The notes below the pieces were generated by a model. The model was not told the DNA's origin and made no database searches. It was given only the letters and a program-made list of their open reading frames with translations. DNA of 64,000 nt from Mimachlamys varia (taxonomy: Eukaryota > Mollusca > Bivalvia > Pectinida > Pectinidae). The stretch lies in the NCBI GenBank assembly GCA_947623455.1, contig OX392532.1:48983058-49047057 (forward strand), in the 5' to 3' direction. Numbering within the stretch: position 1 is the stretch's first letter; every line of letters begins with the position of its first letter. Below, piece by piece: positions 26,652 to 39,020 of the stretch. The position numbers were made by a program, and so were the translations under genes.

Positions 26652-28918
26652 CTTAAGTATCTCGTCACACATACCTCTGTATCTTGTCATACAAACTTCT
26701 CTATCATGTCACACATACCTCTGTGTCTCGTCACACATATTTTTGTATCTTGTCACACAGACCTCGGTATTTGTTCACACAGACTTCTGTATCTCGTCAC
26801 ACAGACTCCTGTATCTTATCATACAAAGACTTCTGTTTCTCGTTACAAAGACTTCTGTATCTCGTCACACAGACTTCTGTATCTTTTCAAACGGACTTCT
26901 GTATCATGTTACACATACTTCTGTATCTCGTCACACAGACTTCTGTATCTTATCATACAAAGACTTCTGTTTCTCGTTATGCAGATTTCTGTATCTCGTC
27001 ACACAGACTCCTGTATCTTATCATACAAAGACTTCTGTTTCTCGTTACAAAGACTTCTGTATCTCGTCACACAGACTTCTGTATCTTTTCAAACGGACTT
27101 CTGTATCATGTTACACATACTTCTGTATCTCGTCACACCGACTTCTGTATCTTTTCACATAGATTTCTTCGTTTTCACACATAATTCTGTATGTTGTCAC
27201 ACATATTTCTGTATTTGTCACACAGACTTCTGTATCATGTCACATGGACTTGTGTATCGTGTTACACATATTTCTTTTTTTTTTCACACAGACCTTAGTA
27301 TTTGTTCACAGAGACTTCTGTATATTTGTCACACATACTTCTGTATCTTGTCACATGGACTTGTGTATCGTGTCACACATATTTCTTTATCTCGTTACAC
27401 AGCCTTCTGTATTTTGTCACACAGCTTTCTGTATCTTGTCACACAGCTTTCTGTATCTTGTCACACAAAGACTTCTGTTTCTCGTTACCCAGACTTCTGT
27501 TTCCCCTCATATAAACTTCTGTATCTTGTCACACGGACTCCTGTATCTTTTAAAACAGACTTCTGTATCATGTTACACATACTTCTGTATCTCGTCACAC
27601 CGACTTCTGTATCTTTTCACATAGGTTTCATCGTTTTCACACATACTTCTGTATTTGTCATACAGACTTCTGTATCATATCACATGGACTTGTGTATCGT
27701 GTTACACATATTTCTGGGTTTTTCCATACAGACCTTAGTATTTGTTCACACAGATTGCTGTATATTTGTCACACATACTTCTGTATCTTGTCACATGGAC
27801 TTGTGTATCGTCTCACACATATTTTTGTATCTCATTACACAGCTTTCTGTAACTCGTCACACAGCTTTCTGTATCTTGTCACACAAAGACTTCTGTTTCT
27901 CGTTACACAGACTTCTGTTTCCCGTCAAACATACTTCTGTAACTCGTCACACAGCTTTCTGTATCTTGTCACACAAAGACTTCTGTTTCTCGTTACACAG
28001 ACTTCTGTTTCCCGTCAAACATACTTCTGTATCTCGTCACACAGACTTCTGTATTTGTCACACAGGCTTCTGTATCTTGTCACACAGACCTCGGTATTTG
28101 TACATACAGACTTCTCTATCATATCACACATACTTTTGTATCTTGTCACACATACTTTTGTATTTGTCACACAGAATTATGTATCTTGTCACACACAGAC
28201 TTCTGTATTTCGTCACACAGATTTCTGTATCTTGTAACACAGACATATGTATTTTGTAACACATATGTCTGTAACTTGTCACACAGACATCGGTATTTGT
28301 TCACACAGACTTCTGTATCTTGTCACACATATTTCTGTATCTTGTCACACATACTTTTGTATCTCGTCACACGGACTTCTGTATCTTGTCACACAGACTT
28401 CTTCATAGTCACATAGACTTCTGTATCTTGTCACACAGACCTCGGTATCTTGTAACACAGACTTCTCTATCTTGTCACACAGACCTCGGTATTTGTACAC
28501 ACAGACTTATCTATCATATCACACATACTTCTGTATCTTATCGAAAAAAAGTTCTGTTTATCGTTACACAGATTTTTGTATCTTGCCACACAGACTTCTG
28601 TATATTTGTCGAACATACTTCTGTTTCTTGTCACACAAAGACTTCTGTTTCTCGTTACACAGACTTCTGTTTCCCGTCACACGGACTTCTGTATCTTGTC
28701 ACAAATATTTCTGTATCTTGTCACAAATACTTCTTCATATTCACACAGACTTATTCATAGTCACACAAACTTCTTCATAGTCACACAAACCTCGGTATTT
28801 GTTCACACAGACTTTTGCATCTTGTCACACTTACCTCTGTTTCTCGTCACACGGACTTCTTCATTGTCACACATACTTCTAAATCTTGTTACACTGACTT
28901 CTGTATTTGTCACATAGA
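26652..28918 (+). repeat. HOR unit H13, 2267 bp, 68-bp deletion and 202-bp duplication
   Basis: The composition is 2166 minus 43 minus 68 plus 202 plus T10 (27275-27284). The first TATCATACAAAG pass (from 26771) lacks three monomers (68 bp, including the ATGCAGATTTCTG one). The unit then jumps back, and a full pass follows: the ATCTCGTCACACAGACTCC string occurs at 26791 and 26993, 202 bp apart. A private CTGTATTTTGTCAC lies near 27410. A7 run 28544-28550. Confidence 0.92.
26791..27194 (+). repeat. 202-bp tandem duplication within H13
   Basis: Two tandem passes over the CAGACTCC / TATCATACAAAG / TTTCAAAC / ATGTTACACATAC segment start at 26791 and 26993. The junction near 26930 joins ATCTCGTCACACAG to ACTTCTGTATCTTATCATAC. 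The first pass carries the same 68-bp deletion junction as H15, so the deletion predates this duplication. Confidence 0.85.
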
Positions 28919-31490
28919 CTTAAGTATCTCGTCACACATACCTCTGTATCTTGTCATACAAACTTCTCTATCATGTCACACATACCTCTGTGTCTCGTCA
29001 CACATATTTTTGTATCTTGTCACACAGACCTCGGTATTTGTTCACACAGACTTCTGTATCTTGTCACACAGACTTCTGTATCTTATCATACAAAGACTTC
29101 TGTTTCTCGTTATGCAGATTTCTGTATCTCGTCACACAGACTCCTGTATCTTATCATACAAAGACTTCTGTTTCTCGTTACAAAGACTTCTGTATCTCGT
29201 CACACAGACTTCTGTATCTTTTCAAACGGACTTCTGTATCATGTTACACATACTTCTGTATCTCGTCACACCGACTTCTGTATCTTTTCACATAGATTTC
29301 TTCGTTTTCACACATACTTCTGTATGTTGTCACACATATTTCTGTATTTGTCACACAGACTTCTGTATCATGTCACATGGACTTGTGTATCGTGTTACAC
29401 ATATTTCTTTTTTTTTTCACACAGACCTTAGTATTTGTTCACAGAGACTTCTGTATATTTGTCACACATACTTCTGTATCTTGTCACATGGACTTGTGTA
29501 TCGTGTCACACATATTTCTTTATCTCGTTACACAGCCTTCTGTATTTCGTCACACAGCTTTCTGTATCTTGTCACACAGCTTTCTGTATCTTGTCACACA
29601 AAGACTTCTGTTTCTCGTTACCCAGACTTCTGTTTCCCCTCATATAAACTTCTGTATCTTGTCACACGGACTCCTGTATCTTTTAAAACAGACTTCTGTA
29701 TCATGTTACACATACTTCTGTATCTCGTCACACCGACTTCTGTATCTTTTCACATAGGTTTCATCGTTTTCACACATACTTCTGTATTTGTCATACAGAC
29801 TTCTGTATCATATCACATGGACTTGTGTATCGTGTTACACATATTTCTGGGTTTTTTCCATACAGACCTTAGTATTTGTTCACACAGATTGCTGTATATT
29901 TGTCACACATACTTCTGTATCTTGTCACATGGACTTGTGTATCGTCTCACACATATTTTTGTATCTCATTACACAGCTTTCTGTAACTCGTCACACAGCT
30001 TTCTGTATCTTGTCACACAAAGACTTCTGTTTCTCGTTACACAGACTTCTGTTTCCCGTCAAACATACTTCTGTAACTCGTCACACAGCTTTCTGTATCT
30101 TGTCACACAAAGACTTCTGTTTCTCGTTACACAGACTTCTGTTTCCCGTTAAACATACTTCTGTATCTCGTCACACAGACTTCTGTATTTGTCACACAGG
30201 CTTCTGTATCTTGTCACACAGACCTCGGTATTTGTACATACAGACTTCTCTATCATATCACACATACTTTTGTATCTTGTCACACATACTTTTGTATTTG
30301 TCACACAGAATTATGTATCTTGTCACACACAGACTTCTGTATTTCGTCACACAGATTTCTGTATCTTGTAACACAGACATATGTATTTTGTAACACATAT
30401 GTCTGTAACTTGTCACACAGACATCGGTATTTGTTCACACAGACTTCTGTATCTTGTCACACATATTTCTGTATCTTGTCACACATACTTTTATATCTCG
30501 TCACACGGACTTCTGTATCTTGTCACACAGACTTCTTCATAGTCACATAGACTTCTGTATCTTGTCACACAGACCTCGGTATCTTGTAACACAGACTTCT
30601 CTATCTTGTCACACAGACTTCTGTATTTGTCTCACAGGCTTCTGTATCTTGTCACACAGACCTCGGTATTTGTACACACAGACTTATCTATCATATCACA
30701 CATACTTTTGTATCTTGTCACACATACTTTTGTATTTGTCACACATAATTATGTATCTTGTCACACACAGACTTCTGTATTTCGTCACACAGATTTCTGT
30801 ATCTTGTAACACAGACATATGTATTTTGTAACACATATGTCTGTAACTTGTCACACAGACATCGGTATTTGTTCACACAGACTTCTGTATCTTGTCACAC
30901 ATATTTCTGTATCTTGTCACACATACTTTTGTATCTCGTCACACGGACTTCTGTATCTTGTCACAGAGACTTCTTCATAGTCACATAGACTTCTCTATCT
31001 TGTCACACAGACCTCGGTATCTTGTAACACAGACTTCTCTATCTTGTCACACAGACCTCGGTATTTGTACACACAGACTTATCTATCATATCACACATAC
31101 TTCTGTATCTTATCGAAAAAAAGTTCTGTTTATCGTTACACAGATTTTTGTATCTTGCCACACAGACTTCTGTATATTTGTCGAACATACTTCTGTTTCT
31201 TGTCACACAAAGACTTCTGTTTCTCGTTACACAGACTTCTGTTTCCCGTCACACGGACTTCTGTATCTTGTCACAAATATTTCTGTATCTTGTCACACAT
31301 ACTTCTTCATATTCACACAGACTTCTTCATAGTCACACAAACCTCTTCATAGTCACACAAACCTCGGTATTTGTTCACACAGACTTTTGCATCTTGTCAC
31401 ACTTACCTCTGTTTCTCGTCACACGGACTTCTTCATTGTCACACATACTTCTAAATCTTGTTACACTGACTTCTGTATTTGTCACATAGA
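28919..31490 (+). repeat. HOR unit H14, 2572 bp, copy of H12
   Basis: The composition is as H12, but with T10 (29408-29417) in place of T9, accounting for the single base of length difference. It shares CCCGTTAAAC (about 30146), GGGTTTTTTCC (about 29850), TTTTATATCTCG (about 30490), CACATAATTATG (about 30743) and the 438-bp insertion with anchors at 30454 and 30892. CACAGAGACTTCTTC near 30964 is private. A7 run 31116-31122. Confidence 0.92.
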
Positions 31491-33555
31491 CTTAAGTATC
31501 TCGTCACACATACCTCTGTATCTAGTCATACAAACTTCTCTATCATGTCACACATACCTCTGTGTCTCGTCACACATATTTTTGTATCTTGTCACACAGA
31601 CCTCGGTATTTGTTCACACAGACTTCTGTATCTCGTCACACAGACTCCTGTATCTTATCATACAAAGACTTCTGTTTCTCGTTACAAAGACTTCTGTATC
31701 TCGTCACACAGACTTCTGTATCTTTTCAAACGGACTTCTGTATCATGTTACACATACTTCTGTATCTCGTCACACCGACTTCTGTATCTTTTCACATAGA
31801 TTTCTTCGTTTTCACACATACTTCTGTATGTTGTCACACATATTTCTGTATTTGTCACACAGACTTCTGTATCATGTCACATGGACTTGTGTATCGTGTT
31901 ACACATATTTCTTTTTTTTTTCACACAGACCTTAGTATTTGTTCACAGAGACTTCTGTATATTTGTCACACATACTTCTGTATCTTGTCACATGGACTTG
32001 TGTATCGTGTCACACATATTTCTTTATCTCGTTACACAGCCTTCTGTATTTCGTCACACAGCTTTCTGTATCTTGTCACACAGCTTTCTGTATCTTGTCA
32101 CACAAAGACTTCTGTTTCTCGTTACCCAGACTTCTGTTTCCCCTCATATAAACTTCTGTATCTTGTCACACGGACTCCTGTATCTTTTAAAACAGACTTC
32201 TGTATCATGTTACACATACTTCTGTATCTCGTCACACCGACTTCTGTATCTTTTCACATAGGTTTCATCGTTTTCACACATACTTCTGTATTTGTCATAC
32301 AGACTTCTGTATCATATCACATGGACTTGTGTATCGTGTTACACATATTTCTGGGTTTTTCCATACAGACCTTAGTATTTGTTCACACAGATTGCTGTAT
32401 ATTTGTCACACATACTTCTGTATCTTGTCACATGGACTTGTGTATCGTCTCACACATATTTTTGTATCTCATTACACAGCTTTCTGTAACTCGTCACACA
32501 GCTTTCTGTATCTTGTCACACAAAGACTTCTGTTTCTCGTTACACAGACTTCTGTTTCCCGTCAAACATACTTCTGTAACTCGTCACACAGCTTTCTGTA
32601 TCTTGTCACACAAAGACTTCTGTTTCTCGTTACACAGACTTCTGTTTCCCGTCAAACATACTTCTGTATCTCGTCACACAGACTTCTGTATTTGTCACAC
32701 AGGCTTCTGTATCTTGTCACACAGACCTCGGTATTTGTACATACAGACTTCTCTATCATATCACACAGACTTCTGTATCTTGTCACACATACTTTTGTAT
32801 TTGTCACACATAATTATGTATCTTGTCACACACAGACTTCTGTATTTCGTCACACAGATTTCTGTATCTTGTAACACAGACATATGTATTTTGTAACACA
32901 TATGTCTGTAACTTGTCACACAGACATCGGTATTTGTTCACACAGACTTCTGTATCTTGTCACACATATTTCTGTATCTTGTCACACATACTTTTGTATC
33001 TCGTCACACGGACTTCTGTATCTTGTCACACAGACTTCTTCATAGTCACATAGACTTCTCTATCTTGTCACACAGACCTCGGTATCTTGTAACACAGACT
33101 TCTCTATCTTGTCACACAGACCTCGGTATTTGTACACACAGACTTATCTATCATATCACACATACTTCTGTATCTTATCGAAAAAAAGTTCTGTTTATCG
33201 TTACACAGATTTTTGTATCTTGCCACACAGACTTCTGTATATTTGTCGAACATACTTCTGTTTCTTGTCACACAAAGACTTCTGTTTCTCGTTACACAGA
33301 CTTCTGTTTCCCGTCACACGGACTTCTGTATCTTGTCACAAATATTTCTGTATCTTGTCACACATACTTCTTCATATTCACACAGACTTCTTCATAGTCA
33401 CACAAACCTCTTCATAGTCACACAAACCTCGGTATTTGTTCACACAGACTTTTGCATCTTGTCACACTTACCTCTGTTTCTCGTCACACGGACTTCTTCA
33501 TTGTCACACATACTTCTAAATCTTGTTACACTGACTTCTGTATTTGTCACATAGA
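31491..33555 (+). repeat. HOR unit H15, 2065 bp, type A with 68-bp deletion
   Basis: The composition is 2166 minus 43 minus 68 plus T10 (31912-31921). It has the same three-monomer deletion as the first pass in H13 (TTCACACAGACTTCTG directly before TATCTCGTCACACAG near 31620) but not the 202-bp duplication. CACACAGACTTCTG replaces CACACATACTTTTG near 32765, and CACATAATTATG appears again near 32810. A7 run 33181-33187. Confidence 0.92.
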
Positions 33556-35730
33556 CTTAAGTATCTCGTCACACATACCTCTGTATCTAGTCATACAAAC
33601 TTCTCTATCATGTCACACATACCTCTGTGTCTCGTCACACATATTTTTGTATCTTGTCACACAGACCTCGGTATTTGTTCACACAGACTTCTGTATCTTG
33701 TCACACAGACTTCTGTATCTTATCATACAAAGACTTCTGTTTCTCGTTATGCAGATTTCTGTATCTCGTCACACAGACTCCTGTATCTTATCATACAAAG
33801 ACTTCTGTTTCTCGTTACAAAGACTTCTGTATCTCGTCACACAGACTTCTGTATCTTTTCAAACGGACTTCTGTATCATGTTACACATACTTCTGTATCT
33901 CGTCACACCGACTTCTGTATCTTTTCACATAGATTTCTTCGTTTTCACACATACTTCTGTATGTTGTCACACATATTTCTGTATTTGTCACACAGACTTC
34001 TGTATCATGTCACATGGACTTGTGTATCGTGTTACACATATTTCTTTTTTTTTCACACAGACCTTAGTATTTGTTCACAGAGACTTCTGTATATTTGTCA
34101 CACATACTTCTGTATCTTGTCACATGGACTTGTGTATCGTGTCACACATATTTCTGTATCTCGTTACACAGCCTTCTGTATTTCGTCATACAGCTTTCTG
34201 TATCTTGTCACACAGCTTTCTGTATCTTGTCACACAAAGACTTCTGTTTCTCGTTACCCAGACTTCTGTTTCCCCTCATATAAACTTCTGTATCTTGTCA
34301 CACGGACTCCTGTATCTTTTAAAACAGACTTCTGTATCATGTTACACATACTTCTGTATCTCGTCACACCGACTTCTGTATCTTTTTACATAGGTTTCAT
34401 CGTTTTCACACATACTTCTGTATTTGTCATACAGACTTCTGTATCATATCACATGGACTTGTGTATCGTGTTACACATATTTCTGGGTTTTTCCATACAG
34501 ACCTTAGTATTTGTTCACACAGATTGCTGTATATTTGTCATACATACTTCTGTATCTTGTCACATGGACTTGTGTATCGTCTCACACATATTTTTGTATC
34601 GCATTACACAGCTTTCTGTAACTCGTCACACAGCTTTCTGTATCTTGTCACACAAAGACTTCTGTTTCTCGTTACACAGACTTCTGTTTCCCGTCAAACA
34701 TACTTCTGTAACTCGTCACACAGCTTTCTGTATCTTGTCACACAAAGACTTCTGTTTCTCGTTACACAGACTTCTGTTTCCCGTCAAACATACTTCTGTA
34801 TCTCGTCACACAGACTTCTGTATTTGTCACACAGGCTTCTGTATCTTGTCACACAGACCTCGGTATTTGTACATACAGACTTCTCTATCATATCACACAT
34901 ACTTTTGTATCTTGTCACACATACTTTTGTATTTGTCACACAGAATTATGTATCTTGTCACACACAGACTTCTGTATTTCGTCACACAGATTTCTGTATC
35001 TTGTAACACAGACATATGTATTTTGTAACACATATGTCTGTAACTTGTCACACAGACATCGGTATTTGTTCACACAGACTTCTGTATCTTGTCACACATA
35101 TTTCTGTATCTTGTCACACATACTTTTGTATCTCGTCACACGGACTTCTGTATCTTGTCACACAGACTTCTTCATAGTCACATAGACTTCTGTATCTTGT
35201 CACACAGACCTCGGTATCTTGTAACACAGACTTCTCTATCTTGTCACACAGACTTCTGTATTTGTCTCACAGGCTTCTGTATCTTGTCACACAGACCTCG
35301 GTATTTGTACACACAGACTTATCTATCATATCACACATACTTCTGTATCTTATCGAAAAAAAGTTCTGTTTATCGTTACACAGATTTTTGTATCTTGTCA
35401 CACAGACTTCTGTATATTTGTCGAACATACTTCTGTTTCTTGTCACACAAAGACTTCTGTTTCTCGTTACACAGACTTCTGTTTCCCGTCAAACGGACTT
35501 CTGTATCTTGTCACAAATATTTCTGTATCTTGTCACACATACTTCTTCATATTCACACAGACTTATTCATAGTCACACAAACTTCTTCATAGTCACACAA
35601 ACCTCGGTATTTGTTCACACAGATTTTTGCATCTTGTCACACTTACCTCTGTTTCTCGTCACACGGACTTCTTCATTGTCACACATACTTCTAAATCTTG
35701 TTACACTGACTTCTGTATTTGTCACATAGA
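33556..35730 (+). repeat. HOR unit H16, 2175 bp, full type A
   Basis: Length is 2166 plus T9 (34045-34053), with both 90-bp blocks and the 43-bp dimer restored. The core resembles H5-H7 (TTCGTCATACAG) up to about 34200, then H8-like marks follow (GGGTTTTTCC, CAGATTGCTG). Private changes are TCTTTTTACATAGG (about 34383), TGTCATACATAC (about 34537) and TATCGCATTAC (about 34597). A7 run 35356-35362. Confidence 0.92.
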
Positions 35731-36979
35731 CTTAAGTATCTCGTCACACATACCTCTGTATCTTGTCATACAAACTTCTCTATCATGTCACACATACCTC
35801 TGTGTCTCGTCACACATATTTTTGTATCTTGTCACACAGACCTCGGTATTTGTTCACACAGACTTCTGTATCTTGTCACACAGACTTCTGTATCTTATCA
35901 TACAAAGACTTCTGTTTCTCGTTATGCAGATTTCTGTATCTCGTCACACAGACTCCTGTATCTTATCACACAAAGACTTCTGTTTCTCGTTACAAAGACG
36001 TCTGTATCTCGTCACACAGACTTCTGTATCTTGTCACACAGACTTCTGTATCTTTTCAAACAGACTTCTGTATTTGTCACACAGGCTTCTGTATCTTGTC
36101 ACACAGACCTCGGTATTTGTACATACAGACTTCTCTATCATATCACACATACTTTTGTATCTTGTCACACATACTTTTGTATTTGTCACACAGAATTATG
36201 TATCTTGTCACACACAGACTTCTGTATTTCGTCACACAGATTTCTGTATCTTGTAACACAGACATATGTATTTTGTAACACATATGTCTTTATCTTGTCA
36301 CACAGACATCGGTATTTGTTCACACAGACTTCTGTATGTTGTCACACATATTTCTGTATCTTGTCACACATACTTTTGTATCTCGTCACACGGACTTCTG
36401 TATCTTGTCACACAGACTTCTTCATAGTCACATAGACTTCTGTATCTTGTCACACAGACCTCGGTATCTTGTAACACAGACTTCTCTATCTTGTCACACA
36501 GACTTCTGTATTTGTCTCACAGGCTTCTGTATCTTGTCACACAGACCTCGGTATTTGTACACACAGACTTATCTATCATATCACACATACTTCTGTATCT
36601 TATCGAAAAAAGTTATGTTTATCGTTACACAGATTTTTGTATCTTGTCACACAGACTTCTGTATATTTGTCGAACATACTTCTGTTTCTTGTCACACAAA
36701 GACTTCTGTTTCTCGTTACACAGACTTCTGTTTCCCGTCAAACGGACTTCTGTATCTTGTCACAAATATTTCTGTATCTTGTCACACATACTTCTTCATA
36801 TTCACACAGACTTATTCATAGTCACACAAACTTCTTCATAGTCACACAAACCTCGGTATTTGTTCACACAGACTTTTGCATCTTGTCACACATACCTCTG
36901 TTTCTCGTCACACGGACTTCTTCATTGTCACACATACTTCTAAATCTTGTTACACTGACTTCTGTATTTGTCACATAGA
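35731..36979 (+). repeat. HOR unit H17, 1249 bp, large internal deletion
   Basis: The unit jumps from TTTCAAACAGACTTCTG (about 36057) directly to TATTTGTCACACAGG, the start of the TTTGTACATAC region. About 925 bp of a full unit is missing: the T tract, the CAGCTTTCTG pair, TTTTAAAAC and the 90-bp blocks. The shared sequence at the join is a plain monomer, so pairing of two generic monomers is enough to explain it. The A run is only A6 (36606-36611), and GTTATG replaces GTTCTG. Confidence 0.9.
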
Positions 36980-39020
36980 CTTAAGTATCTCGTCACACAT
37001 ACCTCTGTATCTTGTCATATAAACTTCTCTATCATGTCACACATACCTCTGTGTCTCGTCACACATATTTTTGTATCTTGTCACACAGACCTCGGTATTT
37101 GTTCACACAGACTTCTGTATCTTGTCACACAGACTTCTGTATCTTATCATACAAAGACTTCTGTTTTTCGTTATGCAGATTTTTGTATCTCGTCACACAG
37201 ACTCCTGTATCTTATCATACAAAGACTTCTGTTTCTCGTTACAAAGACTTCTGTATCTCGTCACACAGACTTCTGTATCTTTTCAAACAGACTTCTGTAT
37301 CATGTTACACATACTTCTGTATCTCGTCACACCGACTTCTGTATCTTTTCACATAGATTTCTTCGTTTTCACACATACTTCTGTATGTTGTCACACATAT
37401 TTCTGTATTTGTCACACAGACTTCTGTATCATGTCACATGGACTTGTGTATCGTGTTACACATATTTCTTTTTTTTTCACACAGACTTTAGTATTTGTTC
37501 ACAGAGACTTCTGTATATTTGTCACACATACTTCTGTATCTTGTCACATGGACTTGTGTATCGTGTCACACATATTTCTGTACCTCGTTACACAGCCTTC
37601 TGTATCTCGTCACACAGCTTTCTGTATCTTGTCACACAGCTTTCTGTATCTTGTCACACGAAGACTTCTGTTTCTCGTTACCCAGACTTCTGTTTCCCGT
37701 CACATAAACTTCTGTATCTTGTCACACGGACTTCTGTATCTTTTAAAACAGACTTCTGTATCATGTTACACATACTTCTGTATCTCGTCACACCGACTTC
37801 TGTATCTTTTCACATAGGTTTCTTCGTTTTCACACATACTTCTGTATTTGTCACAAAGAATTCTGTATCATATCACATGGACTTGTGTATCGTGTCACAC
37901 ATATTTCTGGGTTTTTTTCATACAGACCTTAGTATTTGTTCACACAGCTTTCTGTATCTTGTCACACAAAGACTTCTGTTTCTCGTTACCCAGACTTCTG
38001 TTTCCCGTCACATAAACGTCTGTATCTTGTCACACGGACTTCTGTATCTTTTAAAACAGACTTCTGTATCATGTTACACATACTTCTGTATCTCGTCACA
38101 CAGACTTCTGTATTTGTCACACAGGCTTCTGTATCTTGTCACACAGACCTCGGTATTTGTACATACAGACTTCTCTATCATATCACACATTCTTTTGTAT
38201 CTTGTCACACATACTTTTGTATTTGTCACACAGAATTATGTATCTTGTCACACACAGACTTCTGTATTTCGTCACACAGATTTCTGTATCTTGTAACACA
38301 GACATATGTATTTTGTAACACATATGTCTGTATCTTGTCACACAGACATCGGTATTTGTTCACACAGACTTCTGTATCTTGTCACACATATTTCTGTATC
38401 TTGTCACACATACTTTTGTATCTCGTCACACGGACTTCTGTATCTTGTCACACAGACTTCTTCATAGTCACATAGACTTCTGTATCTTGTCACACAGACC
38501 GCGGTATCTTGTAACACAGACGTCTCTATCTTGTCACACAGACTTCTGTATTTGTCTCACAGGCTTCTGTATCTTGTCACACAGACCTCGGTATTTGTAC
38601 ACACAGACTTATCTATCATATCACACATACTTCTGTATCTTATCGAAAAAAAGTTCTGTTTATCGTTACACAGATTTTTGTATCTTGTCACACAGACTTC
38701 TGTATATTTGTCGAACATACTTCTGTTTCTTGTCACACAAAGACTTCTGTTTCTCGTTACACAGACTTCTGTTTCCCGTCACACGGACTTCTGTATCTTG
38801 TCACAAATATTTCTGTATCTTGTCACACGTACTTCTTCATATTCACACAGACTTATTCATAGTCACACAAACTTCTTCATAGTCACACAAACCTCGGTAT
38901 TTGTTCACACAGACTTTTGCATCTTGTCACACTTACCTCTGTTTCTCGTCACACGGACTTCTTCATTGTCACACATACTTCTAAATCTTGTTACACTGAC
39001 TTCTGTATTTGTCACATAGA
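36980..39020 (+). repeat. HOR unit H18, 2041 bp, type B
   Basis: This is the first full type-B unit: 1988 plus 43 (dimer kept) plus one extra T in the GGGT7C tract (about 37910) plus T9 (37469-37477). Type-B marks are GTACCTCG (about 37581), CACACGAAGAC (about 37658) and CATAAACGTCTG (about 38010). Type-A blocks (ATTGCTG, GTAACTCGTC, GTCAAACATAC) are absent. Private ACCGCGG lies near 38499. A7 run 38646-38652. Confidence 0.9.
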
